A stretch of 64,000 nt of DNA from an uncultured Muribaculaceae bacterium (lineage in GTDB: Bacteria; Bacteroidota; Bacteroidia; Bacteroidales; Muribaculaceae): the NCBI GenBank assembly GCA_910578075.1, contig CAJTPK010000005.1, positions 71,482 to 135,481 of the forward strand, given 5' to 3'. The notes below the pieces were generated by a model that saw only the letters and a program-made list of their open reading frames with translations, did not search any database and had not been told where the DNA came from. Positions 8,314 to 16,588 of the stretch are shown piece after piece (position 1 is the stretch's first letter; the number at the start of each line of letters is the position of its first letter). Made by a program: the position numbers and the translations under genes.

Positions 8314-10509
8314 TTACTTGAATTCAAGTTTTCCACCACCGGATATGTCGGTATGCGAAATCTTAGTCGCAGGAATCTCATTGCCGTTAAGAAGAACTCG
8401 GCTTATAGTCTCCTCCCCTCCTTTAATAAGCGAAGAAGCGGGAGCGGTAATTGTGAATTCTTTTCCTCCCACAGGAGTGACGGTGATTTTTTCAAATAGC
8501 GGAGATCCGAGATAGTAGTAGGGTGTAGATGGTGCTACGGGGTAGAAGCCCATGGCGGAAAAGACAAACCATGCCGACATCTGCCCGGCATCATCGTTTC
8601 CGGAAAGACCTCCGGGAACGTTGAGATATTCCGTGTCAAGGATATGCCGCACCTGTCTGCGTGTTTTCTCCGGTTTTCCAAGATCATTGAATAGGTAAGC
8701 CACCTGATGACAAGGTTCGTTGCCATGCCAGTAGCGGCGCTCGCTAAACATGGAATCGAGTTTTGCCTCAGCCACTTCCTTACCATCCAACGCAGCGAAA
8801 AGTCCTTCAGTGTCATGTGGCACATACCATGTGTAATGACACGGCGCACCCTCTGTTATGGCGGCATTGAATGTGAAGGGGTCTGTTACTTTCATAAACG
8901 ATCCGTCGGCATGTCGTCCGTTGGCATAGCCAAGTTTGGGATCTATCACATTGCGCCAATTGCCGGAACGTTTGAGCAAAACCTCCTCGTCATCCCTTTC
9001 TCCCAATAAGGCGGCTATTCTGGATAATGCGAAATCATCGAAGGCATATTCAAGAGTGCGCGATGTCTGCTCGCGCTGATGGAATGCCTCTTTAACACCG
9101 TCCTCTACAGGGATATAGCCGTAATGGAGATAACTGCGCAGGGCACGGCGACCCATACCGTCGGTATATTCCTCATATGTCGAGGGAGATTCAAATGCGT
9201 TGCGACGCAAAAGCCTGTAAGCGGATGACAGATCAAAATTCTTTACCCCTTTCACTGCGGCATCGGCTATCGCCACAGCGCAATGGTCTCCGATCATGGC
9301 TGCCGTGTAACTACCCCAACAGGGGAAAATCGGCATCCATCCTCCTTGCTCCCCTTTAAGCACAAGACTCTGCATCATCTCTCCACTCAATTCTGAATCT
9401 ATAAGCGTAAGCAAGGGATGAAGCGCACGGTATGTATCCCACATGCTGAAGTCATCATAGAAATCACCTTGCTCCATTTTCATTATCTCGCCCCCTTTGG
9501 CAAAGCGGGGATAACTGCCGTCAACATCACTTATAACACGTGGCAAAAGCGAGCAACGGTAAAGCGATCCATAGAATTTAGCCCGATCCGCTGGAGATCC
9601 ACCCTCCACGCGGATACGCCCTAACCGGTCATCCCAGCGCCGCGCCGATTCTTCCCGGACAGCATCGAAATCCCGACCGGGAATCTCTGCATTGAGATTC
9701 TTACGCGCCGCATTCATGGAGGTGAAAGAGGAACCCGCCTTGAAAACTACCGGCCGATCCTTCTTCACTTTATAACTGACATAGACACCATTATCAAATT
9801 CTCCGGAATCCACAATCTCCAGATCTTCAGGCAATGACATCACAAACCACCCCGAAGCTCCGGTCGGCTGTCCCCATCCCTGATAAATCCTATGGATGGG
9901 ATTGAAACCACGTATCTCCCGATTTTCAAGATCAAAAGACATTTTTCCCTCATGTTCATCAGAGTTATGGTTCACCACAAGATGTCCGATTCCATCCTCT
10001 CCATAAGTGAAGCGGAAAATACCGGCCCTTGACAATCCTGCCATCTCTGCCTTAAGATTCTCTTCCGGCAAAAATACAGAATAATAATCGGGGCGGGCGA
10101 TCTCTGAATTACGGTCAATAAGTGTCGCACGATCCGAGGGGGATGTACGCAATTTACCTGACATGGCATGTAACGTCATGGAGCCATAATCCTGTGTGCA
10201 GCCGCCGACAATCCAGTGACTGTTGCGGAATCCCTGCAGGCGGCTATCGGAATAATAATAAGGCGCTATGCATTTTTGCTCGGTGTCGCGGGTCTGGGGA
10301 GTCCAGAGATTCATGCCGTGCGGCACGCCCACAGCTGGCAGCGTCTGACCATGCTCCTCCGACCCCTTACCGAAAAGACCCGCGGTCTTGGTCACAGCTG
10401 CATCTGTGCCGACACGTGTATCCACGAGATCAAGGGGGCGCTCAGCCATCGATACTGAACAACCGATGGCTAAAGCAAATGTCAATGACAATAATCTATG
10501 ATGTCTCAC
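8314..10509 (-). CDS. GH92 family alpha-mannosidase, secreted
   Basis: 731 residues. A signal peptide covers about residues 1-22. The mature start RPLDLVDTRVGTDA and the region LPAVGVPHGMNLWTPQTRD are typical GH92 openings. GNEPCHQVAYLFN and GGLSGNDDAGQMSAWFVFS near the C-terminus match the conserved (alpha/alpha)6-barrel region holding the catalytic acidic residues. GH92 enzymes are Ca2+-dependent exo-alpha-mannosidases acting on N-glycans or yeast mannan; some members act on mannosyl phosphodiesters. The linkage specificity cannot be read here. It follows the interrupted hydrolase by 31 bp and precedes the NagX-like gene by 20 bp, inside the minus-strand glycan operon. Confidence 0.92.
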   Translation of the reverse strand: MRHHRLLSLTFALAIGCSVSMAERPLDLVDTRVGTDAAVTKTAGLFGKGSEEHGQTLPAVGVPHGMNLWTPQTRDTEQKCIAPYYYSDSRLQGFRNSHWIVGGCTQDYGSMTLHAMSGKLRTSPSDRATLIDRNSEIARPDYYSVFLPEENLKAEMAGLSRAGIFRFTYGEDGIGHLVVNHNSDEHEGKMSFDLENREIRGFNPIHRIYQGWGQPTGASGWFVMSLPEDLEIVDSGEFDNGVYVSYKVKKDRPVVFKAGSSFTSMNAARKNLNAEIPGRDFDAVREESARRWDDRLGRIRVEGGSPADRAKFYGSLYRCSLLPRVISDVDGSYPRFAKGGEIMKMEQGDFYDDFSMWDTYRALHPLLTLIDSELSGEMMQSLVLKGEQGGWMPIFPCWGSYTAAMIGDHCAVAIADAAVKGVKNFDLSSAYRLLRRNAFESPSTYEEYTDGMGRRALRSYLHYGYIPVEDGVKEAFHQREQTSRTLEYAFDDFALSRIAALLGERDDEEVLLKRSGNWRNVIDPKLGYANGRHADGSFMKVTDPFTFNAAITEGAPCHYTWYVPHDTEGLFAALDGKEVAEAKLDSMFSERRYWHGNEPCHQVAYLFNDLGKPEKTRRQVRHILDTEYLNVPGGLSGNDDAGQMSAWFVFSAMGFYPVAPSTPYYYLGSPLFEKITVTPVGGKEFTITAPASSLIKGGEETISRVLLNGNEIPATKISHTDISGGGKLEFK

Positions 10510-10540
10510 TTTTGTCTATCTTACCTGATATCTTGATTGA

Positions 10541-11443
10541 TTATCTGATTATCTTCTCAATGCGCACGGTTCCGTCTGAATAAGAAGTGCGGACAATAGT
10601 CACTCCTCTTTCCGAAGGAGCCGAGATGCGCACTCCCTGCGTGGTGTAATACTCAACACCGACAACCTCCACAGCCGCTCCTGCTATCTCTCCGACACCG
10701 GATCCGCCTGCCGCCAACGCAGCAATCTCAGAAGCATCAAGAGCATAATTATATACCCGCAGATCGCTTACCGAACCGGTAAAGTAAGATGCTGCAAGAT
10801 TCTGACCTCTCCCTATATAAGTGAGTAATCGATTTGAAGGAATCATTCCTTTAAGACCGGTGGTTCCTCCAATCTTACCATCGATATAAATAGCAGCTTC
10901 TCCATTTTTTACAGTCAAAGCAACGTGTGCTGTTGCTCCTGATTCGATTTCGGGTCCACTAATCTCCTCAACCTTACCATCTTTTACAGCTTTAAGAACA
11001 GAATTTCCTGATGCCCCGATGTTCAAGCTTAAGTATTCATCACTACTACCGGTGGTGAAAAGTATTTTATCCGTAGCATATGATGTGCGTTTGGCAATCA
11101 TGGTTATTGTGAAATCATCAGATTGAAGTAATGAATATGGCAGCTGAATATACTGCTGTCCACGCATATACAACGCGTTTGATCGGTAAGATACCGACAT
11201 GGGAGCCTTAAAAATAAAACCATTTCCTGTAAGATCCTCTCCGTTTTCCGATAACGGGAGATGTGCGATCAATCCCTTCGCTCCGCTTATGCACGCATCT
11301 ATGGATTGTGATGCAGCCGATCTGTTACCGGAGGCATCTGCAGCAAATACCTTATAACTATACTCTTTATCCTCTACAGAATTATCCAGGAATGACGTAG
11401 CGGTAAGTCCTCGCGCAATTGTATTATAGCTGTCGGTGCCCTT
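10541..11443 (-). pseudogene. C-terminal fragment: second half of FN3, LamG-like domain, sorting-type tail
   Basis: This frame continues directly from the hydrolase upstream, beyond an in-frame TAG (11444-11446). The 57 codons after the TAG (GTDSYNTIARGLTATSFLDN, then SYKVFAADASGNRSAAS) finish the fibronectin type III domain begun before it. Then comes a LamG/concanavalin-like domain (LIAHLPLSENGEDLTGNG to DLRVYNYALDASEIAAL) and a tail with EYYTTQGVRISAP and VRIEKIIR, like that of the protein at 16589-17995. An independent start is possible only at TTG 11272, with no evident ribosome site. Best read as the severed end of one 905-residue enzyme unless the stop is read through or is a sequencing error. 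Confidence 0.8.
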
Positions 11444-11446
11444 CTA
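11444..11446 (-). other. in-frame amber (TAG) codon splitting the hydrolase
   Basis: The TAG sits inside an FN3 domain, after ITYAILRA and before KGTDSYNTIARG. Reading frame, domain content and codon use are continuous on both sides. TAG is used as a normal terminator elsewhere in the window (for example the GT4 gene ending at 55540 and the RAYT gene ending at 14849), so genome-wide recoding is unlikely. Confidence 0.9.
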
Positions 11447-13261
11447 GGCACGAAGGATTGCGTAAGTAATGTCACCGGCATCAGCGACAGCATCCCATTT
11501 CAAAAGCACTGAAGCTGATTGCGATGTAGCTGTCAGACCCGTCGGGGTCTGTGGTGCGTCAAATTCCAACGGAGCGGCGGCATCCAACAGACGCCACATC
11601 TGTGCAGGTGTGTCGCGACGCTCTTTCTGAACAAGGGTCGTTCCCGAGCCACCGTCACATTCCAGATACAAAGCGCTGTGCTTATTACGGATATGGAACC
11701 ATCCGTCACCATCATATTCAAACGCCCATTGCTGATTGGCGCCCTCTCCCGGTGCATAACATATCATCTCGCCCCCTTCTGCAAGACTATAGTTGAGATT
11801 ATCCATCCTCTGGCCGTCTGCGGAATTGGAAATCCAGAAATAGCTGAAATCGCCTCCTTTGTCGTAGGGAAGAGGTGTCACATTCCACAGCTGATGCGCT
11901 CCCTTGGAATATGTCTGCTGCTCCATACGCGTTAGATTGGCAGTGTTTCCGCCACGTGCTCCTAACGCAAGATGACTCTGCTTGTTAATGATGGCATATT
12001 CTCCATTGATTACAGGACGTATATCCTCTCCCGTCTCAATTGCCACCACCGTCTCGGCATTTCTCTGCAACGCAGTCTGATAAGTTCCGTCCGGGTCTCC
12101 GGGCAAAGCTACGGTATATTCCCTGACAGGACCATATCCATCAATAAACACATCACCATCCAGAGAGACAAATCTGAACGAAGAAGGACGAGCCTGGCGC
12201 TCTGAGCATCCTAAAAATCCCTGAAGCTTCCCATCCGGGGCACGATATACCGAAGCCGCTGACCATGCCGGACGATTCTCACAGTATCCAAGTCTTTCTC
12301 CGAAACTTGCCTTCATGAATTCACCGCGTGCCTGTTCAGCTGTGCCCCACCATATACCGGTCTGCATACCATATTCCACTCCGACCATCGCCTCCATAAC
12401 ATTATGAAGCTCATCGGCTGTGGCATGCTTGCCATCTTCGCGAACTTTGCTGAAGAAGGAGGCGTAGGTATCGAAAGATCCGGCAAGCTGATGCGTATTA
12501 CCCTCATCAAGGAATTCCTTGTTGTATTCATACCATTTCATCGCCTCATCGTTATTGAGGGTATTGCCGCCGCTTATGCGGATATCGCGGAAACGCGGAT
12601 ATTTATCATAGTCCTTTAGATTCTTGGATATCTCATAAAACAGCTCTATCGGTGTGCCGTTAAGCTCAAGATCCGGTTCATTGAGTGGTGAGGCGGTAAT
12701 CACCTTGTAACCTTTAGCCTCTACTGCCGCCGCAGTGGCGTCAATAAGATCTGCCCATTTTGGACCCTGCTCCACCACGTTTCCGATATATTCCTTTGGT
12801 GAATACCATGGGTCATCAGGGTTCTCATACTTCCACCCTCCGTATATCTCCTTTATCGTAGGATCGCCGCCGTCAAGGTTGAGAACAATATCCAGTTTCT
12901 TACCTGCCAATGCCACATTCTTCATACGCGCATCAAGATTCTTCTGCAGCATATCCGGCAGCACACCCTTCTCTGTTATCTCCGCCCAAGGTTGGAATGA
13001 AACGCGGGCGCATGATAATGTCTCAGGAGTGGCGAATCGTATTCCCCTAAGCATATTATCATAGCTGTTCCAGGCAGTGTCAAAGCCCCAAAGGATAGGA
13101 AGCCTCTTTCCTGATGCATACGGATTGAAAAACACTGAATAATCTGTCTGCTCTGTCTGCTGATAACGATCCCATGCAGACTGCACATCAACAGCCTTTG
13201 GTTGCGCGAATACAGGCAGCGCGGTCGCTGCTGCCGCTGAGATAATAAATATCTTGTTCAT
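11444..13261 (-). CDS. secreted GH-A-like glycoside hydrolase with ricin-type domain, truncated by amber codon
   Basis: 605 residues up to an in-frame TAG. Signal peptide at 1-19 (cleavage near VFAQ). The catalytic part has the (beta/alpha)8 look of clan GH-A: WGFDTAWNSY near 58-67, LDIVLNLDGG, and SPLNEPDLEL with the NEP acid/base motif at 194-196; a second glutamate in NVMEAMVGVEYG could be the nucleophile. I cannot assign the GH family. Residues about 430-570 form a ricin-type beta-trefoil with three QxW motifs (QLW, QQW, QMW). FN3 begins near 575 and is cut. It lies between GH28 (21 bp upstream) and GH92. The catalytic and lectin parts are intact, so the truncated product might still fold. 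Confidence 0.75.
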   Translation of the reverse strand: MNKIFIISAAAATALPVFAQPKAVDVQSAWDRYQQTEQTDYSVFFNPYASGKRLPILWGFDTAWNSYDNMLRGIRFATPETLSCARVSFQPWAEITEKGVLPDMLQKNLDARMKNVALAGKKLDIVLNLDGGDPTIKEIYGGWKYENPDDPWYSPKEYIGNVVEQGPKWADLIDATAAAVEAKGYKVITASPLNEPDLELNGTPIELFYEISKNLKDYDKYPRFRDIRISGGNTLNNDEAMKWYEYNKEFLDEGNTHQLAGSFDTYASFFSKVREDGKHATADELHNVMEAMVGVEYGMQTGIWWGTAEQARGEFMKASFGERLGYCENRPAWSAASVYRAPDGKLQGFLGCSERQARPSSFRFVSLDGDVFIDGYGPVREYTVALPGDPDGTYQTALQRNAETVVAIETGEDIRPVINGEYAIINKQSHLALGARGGNTANLTRMEQQTYSKGAHQLWNVTPLPYDKGGDFSYFWISNSADGQRMDNLNYSLAEGGEMICYAPGEGANQQWAFEYDGDGWFHIRNKHSALYLECDGGSGTTLVQKERRDTPAQMWRLLDAAAPLEFDAPQTPTGLTATSQSASVLLKWDAVADAGDITYAILRA

Positions 13262-13282
13262 CTGATCAGTTTTCTAAAGGTA

Positions 13283-14689
13283 TTAAAAATTAATTTTAGG
13301 GAATTTTGTATCCTTGCAGTTGACAAATCTGAATTCCGATTCATAACCGGGAAATCCATTTGCATCCACATGGAAATCACGGACGATAATCCGCGATGCA
13401 TTCTCTGCCATTATGCCATACACCTTGCTCTTTAGGAAACCCTCTCCCTCGCACGGACGTCGGTCATAGACTCCCCCTTCATATGCCGTCTGCTTCTTCA
13501 ATCGGAGATCCACATTCTGCAGCAATATATCCGACACCTTGCCAGGAGTATCGCAACCAATGAAAATGCCATTCTCCGAAGTGGAAGAGATATTGATGAA
13601 GCGGATATTTCTGACATCTCCGCAGGCACCCTTCGTTGCACCCTTCGGGAAACGCCATCCGGCATCTTTGTGATTACCCACAGCACGGGGATAAGATGTT
13701 ATATATATAGGCTCCGATTTCCCCCACCATACATCTGAGAAAAGCTTGCAATCAACGATCATATTGGAGAAAGTGACATCTTCCACTGTGCCTTCATCGC
13801 GGTTCTGTATGCCCACGCCGCGGTTTGAGGCTGTGATGATACAATTATCAAAAAGAACGCGGGCGATACGGTCCATATTCTCGGAACCAATCTTTACCGC
13901 ACAGGAGCGCGATGTCATGATGCAGTTGGTCACAACCACATCTTCACATGGGCCATACTCCTCGAATTCACGTCTGTTTTTCAAGCAAATGCAGTCATCT
14001 CCACTCTCTATGAAGCAATTGGATATGCGCACTTTTCTGGAATGGTCTATGTCAATGCCATCGCCATTGCGCACCTTTAGATTATTAAGAAGAGATATAT
14101 TCGAGATAGCGACATCATAGCATCCTACAAGATGCACTGTCCAGTAAGCGGAATTTGCTATCGTAACATCCGATATCTTCACATTCCGGGCATTGATCAG
14201 CGTCAGCACATGCGGGCGAGGATCAAATGTTGTAACGGGTTTCAGCTCAAAGGAGTCGTCGAGTTCCGCTCCCATAAACGCAACCGCATTGCCATCGATG
14301 CGTCCCGTTCCCGAAATGGAGAAATTCTCTATATCCTTTCCCGACAGCCACATCATCCCCTCTCCTTCGTTAGCTCCGAAAGCACTCTCATGGTAGATGC
14401 CCTCATCCGGATTGGCAAGTAATATGGAATTCGGAAGCATCTCGATATTAACATGCGAACGCATATGGAGGGGACCTGAAAGGAAAGTTTTTCCGGCAGG
14501 AAAAACCACATTCCCACCGCCCGCGGCATTGCAGGCATCTATAGCCCGCTGTATAGCGGGGGCGTCATCAGTCTTGCCATCACCTTTGGCACCATATTCA
14601 GTCACTACAAAATCTTGCGCATTCGCAGCCATCCCGACTGCCAACGCAAACAACAACTGCAAAAAAACAAATAATTTATTCTTTTTCAT
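13283..14689 (-). CDS. GH28 family polygalacturonase-like enzyme, secreted
   Basis: 468 residues. Signal peptide at 1-24 (cut after ANA). The mature protein opens with VTEYGAKGDGKTDDAPAIQ, the pectate-lyase-fold N-cap. The right-handed beta-helix then shows the GH28 acidic motifs NGDGIDIDH (208-216) and SGDDCICLKN (229-238). The third motif, usually containing a catalytic His, reads RSCAVKIGSE (261-270), which is seen in divergent GH28 members. GH28 enzymes hydrolyse galacturonan or rhamnogalacturonan, or remove unsaturated or rhamnosyl ends. First gene of a four-gene operon with its own promoter at 14765-14796, 21 bp ahead of the interrupted hydrolase. Confidence 0.9.
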   Translation of the reverse strand: MKKNKLFVFLQLLFALAVGMAANAQDFVVTEYGAKGDGKTDDAPAIQRAIDACNAAGGGNVVFPAGKTFLSGPLHMRSHVNIEMLPNSILLANPDEGIYHESAFGANEGEGMMWLSGKDIENFSISGTGRIDGNAVAFMGAELDDSFELKPVTTFDPRPHVLTLINARNVKISDVTIANSAYWTVHLVGCYDVAISNISLLNNLKVRNGDGIDIDHSRKVRISNCFIESGDDCICLKNRREFEEYGPCEDVVVTNCIMTSRSCAVKIGSENMDRIARVLFDNCIITASNRGVGIQNRDEGTVEDVTFSNMIVDCKLFSDVWWGKSEPIYITSYPRAVGNHKDAGWRFPKGATKGACGDVRNIRFINISSTSENGIFIGCDTPGKVSDILLQNVDLRLKKQTAYEGGVYDRRPCEGEGFLKSKVYGIMAENASRIIVRDFHVDANGFPGYESEFRFVNCKDTKFPKINF

Positions 14690-14764
14690 GATTCTATATT
14701 GATCATTTCAAGGTTAGTCATAAACTAAGCACACATGCCACAGATCCACACCACATCCAATAAG

Positions 14765-14796
14765 CAAATTTAGCTAAAAATCAGCTAATCTGCAAA
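14765..14796 (-). promoter_or_regulatory. promoter of the GH28 operon with operator-like dyad in the spacer
   Basis: On the minus strand, TTTG (14796-14793), a 20-bp spacer and TAAATTTG (14772-14765) match the Bacteroidota consensus exactly, about 75 bp before the GH28 start. Within and just past the spacer lies an inverted repeat TTAGCT-N7-AGCTAA (14770-14788), a classic place for a repressor or activator to bind. Confidence 0.65.
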
Positions 14797-14848
14797 TACG
14801 CAACCTAATAATTAAACACCCTTAAATTTAACCCCAACCAATCCCTAT

Positions 14849-15841
14849 CTATCCATGAATAAGGCTCATCGAGCCTTGTGCCAGGGCAATTTTTTCAGCG
14901 AGGTTATTCATTGCAAGACATTCCTCTCTCTTTATCTTTTCAGTGCGCGAATTAAATTCTACCGGAGCAATCAACAACAGCCTCCCGGCTGCACAAAGAT
15001 CGAATTCCTTTCCCTGCGGTTTATATCTCGCGGGGAAGCCATTCTCCACAATCCGAATTATGGATGCACCCTTCTCTATCGCTTCATCGCGTATCTTCTT
15101 TTCCGAGGGACTGATAAACGGCGATACCAACACGCCGCATCCTCTGATAATCTCTTCCCATTCAGTTTGTCGCCTCTCAAGTTCCTCTTTCGTAAAGTGC
15201 CTGCTTATCCTGACACAAGACTTCTCGGGATGCCTCAGCAACATGAAATTACCATAAACGGAATATATTTCCCCGTCAATCTTTATATTCACCGCCTTAT
15301 TGAAATATTGAGGATAATTCACACGCAGATAATGGCGGCGCGGATTATCAGCGATATATTTTTTGAATGCAGCCAATTGTCCGGTCCTATAGACAATTCT
15401 GTCGTTATATCCCTCCACAAATAACGACCCATTACCTATCGCTAACGCAGACTCCGGAAATGCCGCGTGAAATCTTGCCGTGCATTCCTTCTTCAGCAAC
15501 CTGACGATATCACCCAAATGCAATTCCGACTTCTCCTTTACAAACACGATGCAATGCAGATGATCCGGCATGATCACAGGATGAGACACCTCAACTATCG
15601 GTAATTTCCTATTTACCTCGTTTATAGCCGCATGCACAAACTTACCGACCGGACCCGGCTGCGCCCAAGCCTCGATGACCCCATTTCTATCAATCCCCTT
15701 TACAGAAGATAGTGTCGGAGCCTTTTCCGCAGTATTAAACGTCACCATATAGAAGCAACGCGAGCAATAGTCATGCCATTCCGCCCTCCGATAGAAATTA
15801 GGATGTCGAGGCAAAAGCCTCCTATGAGATTCGGAATCCAT
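14849..15841 (-). CDS. RAYT-type (REP-associated) Y1 transposase with DprA-like C-terminal domain
   Basis: 330 residues from ATG 15841, chosen because homology with the second copy (40082-41383) begins there. The Y1/IS200-like domain shows the HUH motif MPDHLHCIVF (H94, H96) and the helix with the presumed catalytic tyrosine, KKYIADNPRR (Y162), after GYNDRIV. Such domains nick single-stranded hairpin DNA. A second domain (about 235-295: VLVSPFISPSEKKIRDEA, ASIIRIVENGF, AGRLLLIAP) resembles the Rossmann core of DprA/LOG proteins. It sits between the terminator of the Sus transcript and the promoter of the GH28 operon, beside short tandem repeats. Single-copy domestication rather than active transposition is likely for RAYTs. 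Confidence 0.82.
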   Translation of the reverse strand: MDSESHRRLLPRHPNFYRRAEWHDYCSRCFYMVTFNTAEKAPTLSSVKGIDRNGVIEAWAQPGPVGKFVHAAINEVNRKLPIVEVSHPVIMPDHLHCIVFVKEKSELHLGDIVRLLKKECTARFHAAFPESALAIGNGSLFVEGYNDRIVYRTGQLAAFKKYIADNPRRHYLRVNYPQYFNKAVNIKIDGEIYSVYGNFMLLRHPEKSCVRISRHFTKEELERRQTEWEEIIRGCGVLVSPFISPSEKKIRDEAIEKGASIIRIVENGFPARYKPQGKEFDLCAAGRLLLIAPVEFNSRTEKIKREECLAMNNLAEKIALAQGSMSLIHG

Positions 15842-15860
15842 AAGCCGGAATTTAAAATTT

Positions 15861-15914
15861 GAGATTGAATTGATATCTGAGATTGAACCGATATTTGAGA
15901 ATCGAATTTTGCAA
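15861..15914. repeat. three imperfect 18-bp tandem units
   Basis: GAGATTGAATTGATATCT (15861-15878), GAGATTGAACCGATATTT (15879-15896) and a weaker third unit starting GAGAATCGAATTTTG (15897-15914), just upstream of the RAYT start codon. No function visible. Confidence 0.65.
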
Positions 15915-16206
15915 AGCCAAGGGATTCGATTACAAAAGCGCAAGCAGAGCTCGCTAAACCGAACCCTCATTGAGGACAAAACAAAATTCCAACCTTGCTG
16001 CCTATTTTCAGCAGCCCAAATAGAATTTCATCCTTGCCGCCGGCAGAATCAAGACTCAGCTTTCAAGAAGCAAAAATAAGCATCAAAAATCTAATTCGCA
16101 AATTTCCTTACCCTTAATTGCCCAGGAATCTGAGGAAAAGCTGATTTTTATCAATCAGCAGCTTCCAAAAGCCGCAATAAATAAGAAAAACCGGGTAAAG
16201 AAAAGA
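15915..16206. other. intergenic, no gene seen
   Basis: AT-rich sequence between the RAYT gene and the 24-bp repeat array. A small dyad GCTGC-N9-GCAGC lies near 15997-16015. No convincing coding frame, promoter or RNA gene was recognised. Confidence 0.5.
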
Positions 16207-16302
16207 GGCTTTGAGCCGGCTATGATAAAAGGCTTTGAGCCGGCTATGATAAAGGGCTTTGAGCTGGCTATGATAAAGGGCTTTGAGCTGGCTATGACAA
16301 GG
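16207..16302. repeat. four tandem 24-bp units with mini-hairpin, REP-like
   Basis: Units at 16207-16230, 16231-16254, 16255-16278 and 16279-16302, each beginning GGCTTTGAGC(C/T)GGCTATGA. The first 11 bases form GGCT-TTG-AGCC, a tiny hairpin (GGCT/AGCT in units 3 and 4). A similar hairpin AAGGCTCATCGAGCCTT occurs at 14862-14878 in the 3' end of the RAYT gene. Units 1-2 and 3-4 differ by one shared base change, showing stepwise duplication. Confidence 0.85.
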
Positions 16303-16462
16303 AGGGAATTAGGAAGCAATTAGGGAGAATCAGGCAAAAACAAAATAGAGTTGGGAGGTTGGTGCGGCAATGAGGGTTGCGTGTGGGGAGCCATGCTCCC
16401 CAAAAGATCACGAATATCAGAATTGCCCGGATATCTAATATTGCCTAAGCCCCCGAAAAAGC
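16303..16462. other. intergenic, no gene seen
   Basis: Sequence between the 24-bp array and the terminator hairpin. A short direct echo (GGGAATTAGGAAGCAATTAGGGAG) is visible from 16305; otherwise nothing supportable. Confidence 0.4.
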
Positions 16463-16491
16463 AGAGGCCATGGGTTTGACCCATGGCCTCT
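16463..16491 (-). terminator. terminator of the SusC/SusD transcript
   Basis: A 13-bp perfect stem (16463-16475 with 16479-16491, arm AGAGGCCATGGGT) with a 3-nt loop. Reading in the minus direction it is followed by GCTTTTTC. It lies about 100 bp after the stop of the secreted protein gene at 16589, so it separates the Sus transcript from the downstream GH operon. Confidence 0.8.
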
Positions 16492-16588
16492 TTGGGGAAT
16501 CATCAGGAATATAATCCGCTGAATTTAGCGGATCCGAATTCCGTCTGATCATTTAATATTTCTTCTGATTATTCGATAATCAGCAATA

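Noticed and set aside
11444..11446. TAG recoded genome-wide as an amino acid
   Set aside because: Several clearly complete genes in the window end in TAG (GT4 at 55540, RAYT at 14849, StrF-like GT at 53540), so standard termination applies.
16207..16302. CRISPR array
   Set aside because: Units are directly abutting 24-bp tandem copies with no variable spacers, and no cas gene is present.
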